A DNA stretch of 64,000 nt from Iris pallida (lineage: Eukaryota; Streptophyta; Magnoliopsida; Asparagales; Iridaceae), in the NCBI GenBank assembly GCA_029216955.1, contig JANAVB010006998.1, positions 496,001 to 560,000 of the forward strand, written 5' to 3'. The position numbers and the translations under genes were made by a program. Numbering within the stretch: the stretch's first letter is position 1; each line of letters begins with the position of its first letter. This document shows positions 36,536 through 47,214 of this stretch, piece by piece. The notes under the pieces are model-generated. The model had not been told where the DNA came from. It ran no database searches and saw only the letters and a program-made list of their open reading frames with translations.

Positions 36536-37687
36536 TCATACATAGTACTTTTTAAGGAATTTACCGTTAATAGGCATCATCGCCACTCGACCGTCCAGCT
36601 CAATGAGTTGATAGGCTCCATTTAAGAAGACTTTACTCACGATATAAGGCCCTTCCCATTTCGCATCGAACTTGCCTTTGCTCATGTGAGTCATAGTCAT
36701 GGGACGTCTGACTGTTAGAACGAGTTCTCCTTTCTGAAAGGCTCTGATTTTAACTTTGCGGTTAAAAGTCTTTGAGATACGGGCTTGATATAATTTAATA
36801 TGTTGTTGAGCCAATAGCCGCTTCTCGTCAAGCGCCTCCAGTTCTTGAAGTCGAAAAAGATCATTGTTCTCCGTAGTAAGTTCATTAGCGATGGCAATTC
36901 TCAAGGAAGGAATTTGAAGTTCCAGAGGTAAGACTGCTTCACAACCGTATACCAAATAGAAGGGTGTACAGCCTGTGGGGTTGCGGACCGTAGTACGGTA
37001 GGCCCATAGACATTCTCCAAGCTTTTCACTCCAATTTTGTATTTTAGTAGACACAAACTTCTTCAGGAGTTTGATAATAGTCTTGTTGAAGACTTCAGCC
37101 AAGCTATTAGCAGCCGGGTTGTAATGTGTAGAAGCGACATTGTTAATCCGATGATTGTCACAGAACCTGGTGAACTTTTGACTGATGAACTGAGGTCCAT
37201 TGTCATGAACGATTCGTCGAGGTACTACAAACCTGTAAATAACGTGGTGTTTGACGAAGTTGATGACGCTGCTAGTTTTGACTTCAGCCAAAGGTATAGC
37301 TTCGGCCCACTTGGAGAAATAATCAGTTATTGCTAATATAAACCGATATCCCTTAGAAGAAGGAGGATTGATAGGACCTATAATATCAATACCCCAAGCT
37401 TCAAAAGGCCAAGAAGCAGCAGTCGGATGAAGGAATTCCGACGGTTGATAGATAAAATCTGCATGGATTTGACAAGCTCGACATTTCTTTGCATATTCGA
37501 TGGCATCAGATACCATAGAGGGCCAATAGTAACCTATTCGTCGGATACGATCCTGTAGTTTAGGGCCGGGTTGATGTGCTCTACAGACACCATCATGAGC
37601 TTCACACAATACTTGCTTTGCTTCATCACCAGCAAGACAGTGCCAAAGTAGGCCGTCATAAGTCCGTCGATAGAGAGTCTTGGTGGT
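36536..37687 (-). CDS. Element B integrase
   Basis: Homologous codons start right after the TAA at 37690 (LYRRTYDGLLWHCLAGDEAK); the first ATG is at 37609. The zinc finger is visible as HDGVCRAHQPG with CRACQ. The catalytic triad is IDIIGPINPP, IVHDNGPQFISQ and NSLAEVFNKT. The C-terminal part GKFDAKWEGPYIVSKVFLNG ends PINGKFLKKYYV-stop. It is open and full length, close to the C-terminus seen at 63843-64000 in element D. Integrase inserts the cDNA with 5-bp staggered cuts, in agreement with the 5-bp TSD. Confidence 0.93.
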   Translation of the reverse strand, partial: TTKTLYRRTYDGLLWHCLAGDEAKQVLCEAHDGVCRAHQPGPKLQDRIRRIGYYWPSMVSDAIEYAKKCRACQIHADFIYQPSEFLHPTAASWPFEAWGIDIIGPINPPSSKGYRFILAITDYFSKWAEAIPLAEVKTSSVINFVKHHVIYRFVVPRRIVHDNGPQFISQKFTRFCDNHRINNVASTHYNPAANSLAEVFNKTIIKLLKKFVSTKIQNWSEKLGECLWAYRTTVRNPTGCTPFYLVYGCEAVLPLELQIPSLRIAIANELTTENNDLFRLQELEALDEKRLLAQQHIKLYQARISKTFNRKVKIRAFQKGELVLTVRRPMTMTHMSKGKFDAKWEGPYIVSKVFLNGAYQLIELDGRVAMMPINGKFLKKYYV

Positions 37688-38436
37688 TTAATTGTAGTAG
37701 AATCGAAGAGATCGTCGACGAATACTCGTGGCCTCCTTAGGATTTTCAGGAAGTATGTCACGAACTATGAAGTCGATGAAAGGAGTTCTCCAATCTTCAT
37801 TGATAACATTGACTTCGGCGAAGTTACTGAACTCAATGTTACGATTGTTTTCAATGCAGAACAAATCTCTGTTGGAAACAACAACCACTTGTTGTCTTTT
37901 GACGGGAATTGCTAAGACTGCTGCGAGATTAGCTAAAGCATCTGCCTCAGTGTTACAAGCTCGTCGAACATATTCAATAAAGAAAGCCTTGAATGATGTA
38001 CCCATATAAATTGTAGCTTCATGATAGGGCACTAGATCTTGATGGCGAACTTCGTATGTTCCTCTAACCTGATTGACAACCAGTTTAGAATCGTAGTAGA
38101 CTTCAAGATATTCGACTTCCAACTGCTTTGCTAATTGAGTCCAATGAGCAAGGCATTGTATTCAGCCACATTGTTAGAGCATGGTTGATCTAAAGAATAA
38201 GCTCTTTGGATAGCTAATCCTTCTGGAGAGACTAGTACAATTCCAACTCCTGCAACAATGGTCACATTTGGTCCGATCCGGGACACTCCGTCGAAGAACA
38301 GACGCCAGGTAGGAAATTCTTTAGAGATCATGTTTGATTCAAATGTTTTATCTGGAATTTCATCATAAAGCTTAGATGTCTCCGAAACAGGATGAGCTGC
38401 TAAAAAGTCAGCCAGTGCTTGACCTTTAACAGACTT
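37688..38436 (-). pseudogene. Element B archaeal-type second RNase H
   Basis: Past the stop the frame reads VKGQALADFLAAHPVSETSK, then WRLFFDGVSRIGPN, AGVGIVLVSPEG and NNVAEYNALLIGL, which ends at 38131. After a frameshift at 38122-38131 it continues with LEVYYDSKLVVNQVRGTYEV and NTEADALANLAAVLAIPV. The D...E...D pattern (FFDG, AEYNAL, DSKLV, EADALA) matches the archaeal-like RNase H domain that marks the Tat clade. The frame ends at TAA 37688-37690 and integrase follows in the same frame. Confidence 0.88.
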
Positions 38437-39849
38437 TTATGGAACATAAACCATGTCGTATTGGGCTAGCAGAATGGCCCATGTAGCTAGTCGAGAATTG
38501 AGTGTGCTGGGCTTCTTCATCAGTACCCGAAGAGGATTAACTCGGGAAATGACGTGAATGGTTTGGCCAATAATATAATATCGAGTCTTTTGAACAACGA
38601 ACATAAGAGCTAGGCATTCTTTCTCAACCGGACTATAATGGTGTTCAGCACCGATCATAGTACGACTAAGATAATAGATGGCTTGTTCATGGCCTTCTTT
38701 GTTCTTTTGGACAAGTAAAGCACCCAATGAATGATCCATAGCACAAACATATATTAAGAATGGTATGCCTGAGATTGGTGGCACTAAGACTGGCGGGTTC
38801 ATCAGATACCGCTTTATATCATTGAATGCTCGTTGACATTCTTCGGTCCAAATGAAAGATACACCATTTTTCATTAACTGAGTAAACGGTCTACAGCGTC
38901 CAGACAGATTTGAAATGAACCTCCTGATGTACGCAAGTCGACCTTGGAATCCTCGTAGCTCTTTTAAGTTGTATGGAGGACGCATCTCTTGAATGGCTTT
39001 GATCTTCTTGGGATCCACGTGTATACCTTTAGAGGTAATGACGAAGCCGAGAAATTTACTACTAGCGACACCCAAGAATGACTTAGTGGAATTCATTTTT
39101 AACTGATGTTGGCACATTAGATTGAAGATAGTTCTTAAATCTTGGATGTGATCTTCCTTTAGATGACTCTTAACAGCAATATCGTCAACATAGCATTCGA
39201 CAGTTTTGCGCAGATGAACTCGAAAGATGGTACTCATAGCTCGTTGGTAAGTTGCACCAGCATTCTTGAGACCAAATGGCATCACAGTATAAAAATAAAC
39301 TCCGCGAGGAGTGCGGAAAGAAGTATGTTTTTTATCTTCAGGATTCATCCGAATCTGATTGTATCCAGAAAATCCATCCATGAAGGATATCCTTTCGAAC
39401 CCGCAAGTGTTGTCGATCATGACATCTGTAATAGGAAGAGAAAATTCATCCTTTGGACAAGCTTCATTAAGATCCCGAAAGTCAATACAAACTCGAACTT
39501 TGCCAGTTTTCTTCAAGACTGGGACAACGTTGGCTACCCAATCAGGATGTTGTTCTTCTCGAATAAAGCCACAAGCTATGAGCTTTTTGAACTCATCATC
39601 AATTGTGTCCATCATTTCTGGCTTGAATCGCCTTTGCTGCTGTTTGACTGGCTTTGCATTAGGCAAAATATTCAGTTTATGAGTAGCGACTTTGGGATCT
39701 AAACCTGGCATGTCTTTATAATTCCAAACAAAGATATCAATATATTCTCGGATAAGAAGAATTAATTCTTGCCTATCTGCCTCTGGGTGGTTCTTGCTTA
39801 TGAATATTGGACGAGGTGACCCATTTTCTCCTATATCAATTTGAACCAA
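38437..39849 (-). CDS. Element B reverse transcriptase and RNase H
   Basis: 470 codons, open throughout and in the same frame as the protease block, from which one stop near 39883 separates it. RT motifs: PVKQQQRRFKPEMMDTIDDE, VRVCIDFRDLNEACPKDEF, MDGFSGYNQIRMNPEDKKHT, YTVMPFGLKNAGATYQRAMS and the catalytic box VECYVDDIAVKS, which is intact. RNase H follows: FLIYVCAMDHSLGALLVQKN (the first position, usually D, reads CAMD), EKECLALMFVVQKTRYYI. The frame ends at TAA 38437-38439, but homologous codons continue beyond it into the second RNase H. This copies element RNA into DNA in the particle. Confidence 0.93.
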   Translation of the reverse strand: MVQIDIGENGSPRPIFISKNHPEADRQELILLIREYIDIFVWNYKDMPGLDPKVATHKLNILPNAKPVKQQQRRFKPEMMDTIDDEFKKLIACGFIREEQHPDWVANVVPVLKKTGKVRVCIDFRDLNEACPKDEFSLPITDVMIDNTCGFERISFMDGFSGYNQIRMNPEDKKHTSFRTPRGVYFYTVMPFGLKNAGATYQRAMSTIFRVHLRKTVECYVDDIAVKSHLKEDHIQDLRTIFNLMCQHQLKMNSTKSFLGVASSKFLGFVITSKGIHVDPKKIKAIQEMRPPYNLKELRGFQGRLAYIRRFISNLSGRCRPFTQLMKNGVSFIWTEECQRAFNDIKRYLMNPPVLVPPISGIPFLIYVCAMDHSLGALLVQKNKEGHEQAIYYLSRTMIGAEHHYSPVEKECLALMFVVQKTRYYIIGQTIHVISRVNPLRVLMKKPSTLNSRLATWAILLAQYDMVYVP

Positions 39850-39882
39850 TTGATCTTCGATAGGAGGTTCTCGTTGTTCGAA

Positions 39883-42789
39883 TCAGAGTTCCCATTGGGT
39901 ATCCATTCGTTGAGCCCAAGGATCTGTTTCAATATTTTTTTCTATGTCTTCATCATAGCCTTCTGGAAGTTCAGCGGAGACCATGTTAGAAGAAACGATC
40001 AATCGATGAACTTGACCGATGCTGGTATCAGAATCCCATGATCTGGAATCAGAAGAATTAGAGCATTCCTCATTATCGAATTTGGAGACTTGTGGAGATA
40101 AGACCGGAGGTGAAGTATATCCGAGACCTCTTTTCGTTCTGCCGTAGTATATCTCTGATTTTTCTTTCGGAACAACCGTACGGATAGGAGTTCGTCTACC
40201 CTTGCCATAATTGAGGTCATTCTTGAAGAAATAACCCATCTTTCGGATGATGTCTTTTGATTGTTGACTATAACGACGAAGTTGGAGACGTCCCATATCG
40301 TTATTTTTGCTATCATCCATATAGCTAAATTTTTGTTCTGGCCCTTTACTAAAAAGTATTGAACTCTCACCTCTCTTTCGAGAAGGGACAACAAAATATG
40401 AGTCATTTGGATGTCCAAATAATACTTCCGTCTGAAGGGATTGTACGACCCCTATTGTAAATGACTGAAAGCTGTCTAGCATATCTAAATAGCATTTAGT
40501 ATGATATATGACATCAGTATACTGGAAAGTAGATGCTTTTTCATTGATTTATATATCCATATTTACAACAGGACCTTTAGCCTTAGCCGGCTTCGTCAGA
40601 TCGATTATAAGAGGAGGAACAGAAGAGCAAGAAGGTTTAGGCTTGTTGCGACGAAAGTTGATAACAAGCGGCTCAAAAGAGGTGAGCTCCCTTTTATCCT
40701 TGTTACGACGGAGGTCGATAACCAGTGGCTCAGAAGAAGTAAGCTCCCTTTTATCCTTGTGACGGCGTAAGTCGATAACCAGTGGCTCAGAAGAGGTGAG
40801 CTTCCTTTTATCTTGATTATCACCAATTGATTGCTTCTGCACTGGCAGATGAATGGCCAGTGGTTTGGGGGATTGAGGATGAGACACACGCCCTTTGACA
40901 GGTATGATAAGAGTGTCGTTGGACACTGCTTCTTGTTCTTCCTCACCGTCCATGGCTAGTACTACCTTCATAAACTTTTCTTTGTACATACGAACGTCAT
41001 TGCAATATGCTTCAACGCCTTTAAACGGGTAGAGATCCGCAACTTCTTTTTGGACCTCTCCTTTGTCATCAACGTATTTGAAGCATTGATGGAGAGTAGA
41101 AAGAACAATGTTGTGTTCATGAAGGAATGGTCTTCCTAGAAGAGCATTGTAGGAACAACCATGGTTGTCTATAATGTAGAAGGTCATCTTCGTGCGAAGA
41201 TTGCCAATTTGGAGCTTTAAGCGTATCTTGCCTAAAGGTTCACTTCTTTCCTGGTTGAATTCCAAGATGGTGGTGATAGTGCCGGAGAGGCTATGCACTA
41301 GAATCTTCAGTGCATCCAACATCGTCTTAGGCATGATGCTGAGTGTTGACCCTGGATCTATCAGAATACGATCGACCTTTATGGTGTCGATATATCCGGT
41401 AAAATAGAGAGGATGGTCATGTCGATTATCTTCCATCAACATGTTATCCTGTGTGAAGGTGATATTTGGAATTAATTCCAGCACACTGTGACAGTGGAGA
41501 TAAGAGACAGGTTCTGACTCAGGTTTCTTGAGAAGAGTTAGGCAAGTGTCTGCCTGCATCAAAGCCTCACTCAGTATTTCTCGAGTCTCTTTAGAGAGGC
41601 GTAAGAGCTCGAAGATGGATAGCCTGGCTGGTGTGTAGGCTAATTGAGCCAATATGTCAAAGTTATATGGCTTTTCAAGTCCAGAGGGGGAAGACTTCTT
41701 CAAAACTTTGTCGAAGTGGACTTGTTGTTTGCCTTTATCGGCTGCTGTCGGTTTAGGAAGAGTTGGTTCCACAACCGGTAATGATGTATAGGGGATACCT
41801 GCTGTAGAGACAGGCTGCACTGGAACAGCCTTGGAAGACGAAGCAGGATCCTCCTGAGTTTCGGGATGCTCCCGTAGATAAGTTTTTCCTGACCTGGTGC
41901 CCAATAGGATCTCTTCTTCAACTATGGGGTCAAAAGACACCATATTGTAGCTCTTTGTCTTGTCCTTCGAGCGTTCCTTTTGCTTGGAGGAAGAAGGAAC
42001 TTTGAAATCTGAAACAAGATCAGGATGAATCCACATAATCTTGCCATTATCGAGGGATAAGGGGACAAGACCTTCATTTCGTGGAGGAGGAAGATTTTTA
42101 ATCTCCAGAGTGGCCTTGGGAATGGGGATGATCCCATTCTGCACCACTTGTGGCGGGAAATCATCGAAATATACAGAAATCATATTGGCCATAACAGTCT
42201 TTTCATCCTGCTGGAGAGTGATGACACCGGCGTTGACCAACTCTTGAATCTTGTCTTTGAGCACATAGCATGCCCGAGTAGGATGCCCTATGAACCTGTG
42301 ATAAACACAGTACTTTGGGTGGTCAGTTTTACCGACTTCGTCAGGCTTCTTCGGGTCAGGGAGGTGCAATTTATTGCTTTTAAGCAAACAGTCGAAGATG
42401 CTCGCGGTATCATTTTTATCAAAGGAATACTCTACTTTCGGGCGAGGTTCCTTTGGTGGAGGTGCAGAAGGAGCAGAGGTAGACGTGGGTTGAGCCACGT
42501 TAACGGCTAAAGATTCCTTGCTCTTGAGGTTGATGTTCAAGGTTTCTTTGCCTTTGTGGTTATTCTGGCGATTACCGCTACCAGATGGTGAAGACTCATC
42601 TCGATCAGGGTTAGACATGTGTACCCCCAACTGTTTGAACTTCTCAGTGCTAACTTCGGCTGCTTTAGCATTGACGATAAATGACGGCCAGTCCTGGAAC
42701 TGTGTTGACCCCGTCCACATGCTGATGATAGGCAACAAGTTTGACTTACAAGTGTCTATCGTTACGACAGATGGGGTTCCGGGAGGCAT
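39883..42789 (-). pseudogene. Element B gag C-terminus, zinc motif, protease and linker
   Basis: One frame, broken only by TAA at 40549-40551. It begins with the rest of gag (WPSFIVNAKAAEVSTEKFKQ), then a Tat-type zinc motif KYCVYHRFIGHPTRACYVLK, and a protease with active site VDRILIDPGSTLSIMP and FYIIDNHGCSYNALLGRPFL. A repeated segment of about 17 residues (LTSSEPLVIDLRRNKDKRE, three to four copies) lies at 40620-40830. Past the stop the linker ends with the KRGLGYTSP motif that normally precedes RT in this clade. Protease processes the polyprotein. Confidence 0.88.
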
Positions 42790-43616
42790 TTGAGTGCTTC
42801 TCGACGGAATCGTTCAATGAAACTCTCACTAGTTTCATTGTGTCTTTGCTTGATCTTATTGAGGGCGGATATAGTCATATCGTTGATACCCTCGTAGAAT
42901 CGTTCCAGGAACATCTGCTTGAGTCCGGCAAAGGAAGTGATAGAGCCGTCAGGCAGGCTGCGGTACCAATCATATGTGCCAGCTAAGTAACAAACGAAGA
43001 CTCTGGTAAGAAAAACATCGCTTGGCTGGAGCTGGACAGTCATTACCTCAAAATGGTTAATGAACTGACTCGGGGAAGTGCTGCCGTCAAACAGCGTGAT
43101 CGTAGAAATCTTGTACTTTGGAGGGAATGGGACTTCCTTCCATTCTACTGGATAAGGTTGTTTGATCCCCAACCTCCGTAGACCGTCTTTCTCTTTGAAG
43201 GCCTCGAACTGATTACGTAGTAGTTTTATAGCCTCATTGGCATCTCCTGAGGATGGAGAAGTAATAGGCTGGCTTACCGGGTTAGAAGGAGGAATAGCAT
43301 GGTAAGCACTACCCTCAGTCCCTGAATGACTGGGTGTAACTTGGATAGGTATTGAGGCTACTGGAGGAGATGGTACCCCTAGACCTGCATTGACAGGCAC
43401 CGATGATGCTATAATCTCGGGATTAACAGCAGGTGCAGTCGGTGATACTGTATGTTGAGCTATGATAACAGTATGCATACTTGCGATCATTTCAGCCATG
43501 GTCTTTAACTTATCTTCCAGTGTGGCGATTCGTTGCTCTTGACTTGCCAAACTAGAAGCGTTTGGATCTTCCATAACAACATAGGCTGACACTTCTCTGG
43601 GTACAGTAGAAGACAC
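42762..43616 (-). pseudogene. Element B gag core
   Basis: 284 codons. It starts MSSTVPREVSAYVVMEDPNA, has a short coiled-coil-like stretch (EQRIATLEDKLKTMAEMIAS), a proline-rich linker, and then the gag domain: LFDGSTSPSQFINHFEVMTV, YLAGTYDWYRSLPDGSITSF, LKQMFLERFYEG and ESFIERFRREALKC. These are the standard plant gypsy gag signatures. The frame ends at 42762; a one-base shift near 42785 leads into the next block, which continues gag. Gag forms the virus-like particle that packages element RNA. Confidence 0.9.
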
Positions 43617-45258
43617 TGTCTGCTCAGAGCTTTTGCTATATACGTCATAATCAGAGAAAGAATCATCCCCTGAATGAGAAATGGAGAAGTGACCAGAGGG
43701 ATTTTGGAGAAGATCCCTATGACCGACTGTATCTCGACTTCGGGATCGGGTGTGTCAGAATACTCCTTCAGAGGATTCACAGAGTAAATCCAGATATCGT
43801 TGACTGGGCTTACGGGGTTTGCCGTGCTTTGAACACTTCCTACCCCCAGTGTCTCGGGAAGCCATATTCACAGAGTCATAGAGCACCTCGTCTTCGTCTT
43901 CTGACATTGGTTGAAAAGTTAACGATCGAAGACAGATCATTTTTTCGTCTGGCAACAACACTTGATAACCACCTGGTGATTACAATGGTGTTCCAATGGT
44001 TGGATTGGAGGTGTTGAGGTGTTGTCCCACTTTTGCTTGAGGTATTCCCGAAGATCAGGGATATATTCTTTGACGACAGTCGGAACATGATTTCGATTCT
44101 TCAGATGCTTTGTCCCGTGAGTATACAGAGAAGTACTCAACTCGTTGGCATAAGTGTCAGGATTTTTCCTCCTGGAAGTTTACTTTTGATGCAAGTTCAC
44201 CTTTGGCATTGGTTGCTTGCGTTTCATAGAAACTGGTCTATTGAGATAAGTCCGTAGATCGGCAAATTCACCCCCAGGGGCCTCCGTCTGAGACACTAGC
44301 TATTTCCCTTGCTTTGATCGTGATATCCGAAGAGTTGGGAGATCTTAGAAGTGTGCTACTGGAGTAGGCAAGATGCCTCTCTGGTCAATAGTTTTCCCTT
44401 TAGCAGTGAGAGAAGAACTCTTGTTTGAGAGAGTTTTTGTATTGTTTGGTGCCGAGGCACATTCAGATGGACCTTCTGAAGTAAAAATCGGGGAAGACTG
44501 AGAAAAGACCAAAGGGCCTTGTCCTTTATTTTGTGAAGAAGGGTTGGCTAAAGAGCGTTTTCCTCTATTGTTTTCCAAGTTTTGGACTACGAAGATTGAG
44601 AAAAGACCAAGGGGCCTTTCCGTTTATGCGGAGATGGAGGAAGAATAGTCAAAAGACTACCCCCTGTGGGTTGCGCAGGAATAGAAAAGCAACAACTTTC
44701 TCTTTGATGGAGATGACAGATGGCTCCTTGGCCATAGAACAAGCAGGGGGTGCAACCTGGGTTCTTGAAGAAGCAGCAAGTGAAGCCTTGGCTACAGAGG
44801 GCTTAAGTTGCGCTCTGGTTGAAGGAGTAGTTGATTGTACAGGAGGGAAAGAGACCGCCAACTGCGCCAGAGGGAGAGGGGTCTTGGGCTTTGCCATAGC
44901 AGCATAAGTTATAGATTGCAATGTGGCTAGAGGAGCAGTGTGCTGCGCATGGGCTGTAGGAGCTCTGGATTGTGCTTTAGCAGAGAGGGTGATGGATTGT
45001 GCAGGAGCAGAAGTGGAAATTGCCTTCTGTTAGACGAAACAACAGGTTGCGCAGAGGACTTCGGGGTCCATACTGAATGGACCTTGCTCTTGGCAGAGGC
45101 CACAGTGCGACGAGTAGCCCAGAGTTGATTATCGCTTCGTAGGCAGTCTGGTTGACCTTCACAACCAGCGTCTTCTGCATCTTTTTGATAGACGCAGCAT
45201 CACATTGAGTTGTCACTTCCTCGTCGGAGGAGAAAGTCGTCCCCAGCAGAGTCACCAT
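43617..45258 (-). pseudogene. Element B 5' ORF / gag N-terminal region
   Basis: An ORF begins at the PBS itself (45258 down to 44977) with MVTLLGTTFSSDEEVTTQCD. Further pieces are open at 44921-44649 (proline/alanine-rich, with repeated AQLAVSFP-like words), 44578-44345, 44140-43937 and 43961-43755, in changing frames. No known domain was recognised upstream of the gag core. The region is likely a gag N-terminal extension or separate leader ORF, now frameshifted. GCGC words common in the LTR recur here as 'ttgcgcag', 'ttgcgctc' and 'ctgcgcca'. Confidence 0.55.
45240..45257 (-). other. Primer-binding site of element B
   Basis: The minus strand reads TGGTGACTCTGCTGGGGA, three bases after the LTR. 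D/E has TGGCGACTCTGCTGGGGA in the same place. Ogre-type Tat elements are reported to use tRNA-Arg; this sequence is compatible, but I could not check it against a tRNA set. The ATG of an ORF starts inside the spacer/PBS. Confidence 0.8.
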
Positions 45259-45260
45259 TT

Positions 45261-46134
45261 TGTTTGCAAAAACAAAAGTCTTTTTATTTCACAAACTTGA
45301 AAGAATAGTACAAAAGTACAATGAATTCTAGAAAAGTACAACTATAGGAATCCGATCTGAAGACGATCGCTTTATCCCTTGGACGATGTGAACTTCGAAG
45401 ACGATAGCCTCTGAAGAATGTAGCAGCACTTGGACAAGAACTCCTGATCTCTGATGATCTTGAATAATGATCCTCCATAATGAAGAACTTGAAACTCTAT
45501 TTATAGAGTTCTAGAAATAACTATTTTGTAGTTATTCTAGATTGCACACAATGAACTGCGCTGGAGACAGACTACACAGACTGCAAACTGTGCTGGCCAT
45601 TGGGCAGTTGCTCGATCGTGGGCTAACCATATTCAGATGCGTGACATTGTTTGATTGAAATGCGCTTTGTCGTGTATAAGCGGCACGTGGCGAGCAATTG
45701 ATGGCATGTAAGCCACGTAATAAATGTCAGTTATCGTCAACAAATTTGATGGATCGTGCTACTTGAATAGTGCTAGCTTCAGACTGCGCTCCCTTCTAGT
45801 CATTGGATAGCACTAGGATTCGAACTTGGTCAAACTGTGCTGAGGTTGTACTGGCAGACGGTGCTGGACTATACAGCTGTTCTCGAGCGCCGTTCTGCAC
45901 AAGAAACGAACGGACTCCTCGCTTTTCGGGTTGTCAGGCTGTCAGAAGATTTGATCTTTCTGTCAGGTAATGATGGCGTTGCCACATCAGCGTAGCACGC
46001 TCGGGCATTAGCGCAGTTTAACCTCGCGTATTTGATTTGTAGTACAGTTTGTCTACAGCGCAGTTCATTGAAGGGTGCACAATTTAGACTTCTCTGCCTA
46101 TTTGATGGATGCAACTTGATTTTTAGGACTTACA
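45261..46134 (-). repeat. Right LTR of element B (its 5' LTR)
   Basis: 874 bp, TGTTTGCAAA...GACTTACA on the plus strand. The minus-strand TATA box is at 45497-45506. The body is very close to the left LTR but several GCGC words have decayed to GTGC or GCAC by transitions. It is followed on the minus strand by a three-base spacer and the PBS. Confidence 0.92.
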
Positions 46135-47214
46135 GCAGTGTTTATGAACTTAATGAACAAGGTGTTCCACCAGTACTTGGACAAGTTCGTGGTGGTATTC
46201 ATTAATGATATCCTGGTGTATTCTAAGACAGAGGAAGAACACGAGGAGCACTTGAGAGTGGTTCTGGAGACACTCAGGAGGGAGAGATTATATGGCAAGC
46301 TCTCGAAGTGCGAGTTCTTCCTAGACAGAGTGACTTCTTGGGTCATGTGGTGACTGGAGATGGTGTCTCAGTGGACCCGAAGACGATCACAGCAGTTGAG
46401 ACTTGGGCAGCGCCGACTTCAGTGGCAGAGATCAGGAGTTCTTGGGGCTGGCAGGATATTATAGGAGATTTATGCAGGATTTCTCCCGGATTGCAGAGCC
46501 GTTGACTCGGTTGACCCGGAAGGATGCTGAGTATGTTTGGTCAGAAGAGTGTCAGGCAGCTTTTGATGAGTTGAAGAAGCGGCTTACGACAGCTCCGATT
46601 CTGACATTGCCTTCAGGATCAGGAGGATTCACTATCTATAGTGACGCTTCAGGGAAGGGGATGGGTTGTGTCTTACAGCAGCATGGAAAGGTGATTGCCT
46701 ATGCTTCCAGGCAGTTACGTCCCCATGAGAAGAAATACCCTACCCATGACCTGGAGTTAGCAGCATGATTTTTGCTCTGAAGTTATGGAAGCACTATCTG
46801 TATAGAGAGAGGGTGGAGATTTTTACAGATCACAAGAGCTTGAAGTATGTGTTACACAGAAAGAGCTCAACATGAGGCAGAACAGATGGCTAGAGTTGAT
46901 GAAGGACTTTGACATCCTACTTCAGTATTACCCAGAAAAGGCCAACGTAGTTGCCGATGCCTTTAGTAGGTATCCGACAGCCATGTGTTTGACTATGGAT
47001 CGGCACTTGCTTGCAGAGTTGGAGAGTCTTGGAATTGAGGTGATCGTGCCCGGAGTGTAGATGCAGTTGTGGGGCCTTCATATACGGTCGGACTTGATGA
47101 AGAGGATCAAGGCGACGCAGTTCGAGAATGGGGCTCTGCGGTGTATCCGAGAGCAGGTTCGTGCAGGGTTGGTGGATGGCGAGTTTTCTCTTGCAGAGGA
47201 TGGTGCCTTGAGGC
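46135..47214 (+). pseudogene. Element A RT C-terminus, RNase H and start of integrase
   Basis: RT resumes with [20 protein letters not shown]. The catalytic box reads [10 protein letters not shown]: the first aspartate of the usual IDD is asparagine, so RT is dead. A frameshift near 46340 follows, then [20 protein letters not shown] and [16 protein letters not shown] (RNase H). A second frameshift lies near 46765, after which QNRWLELMKDFDILLQYYP and NVVADAFSR mark the RNase H end. A stop at 47058-47060 follows, then the integrase N-terminal linker up to DGALRL where H is inserted after 47214. Confidence 0.9.

Larger units (their letters stand above)
29559..46134 (-). mobile_element. Element B: Tat-clade Ty3/gypsy retrotransposon with antisense genes
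   Basis: LTRs at both ends, TSD GCAGT at 29554-29558 and 46135-46139, total 16.6 kb. On the minus strand the order is LTR, PBS, gag, protease, RT, RNase H, second (archaeal-type) RNase H, integrase, then a 6-kb 3' region, polypurine tract and LTR. The dual RNase H and the long 3' region with plus-strand genes place it in the Tat clade (Retand/Grande/Ogre-like). Damage is limited: a few nonsense codons and frameshifts, so the copy is fairly young but not autonomous as it stands. Confidence 0.92.

Noticed and set aside
39163..39702. ORF of 179 codons on the plus strand
   Set aside because: Antisense shadow of the well-supported reverse transcriptase of element B.
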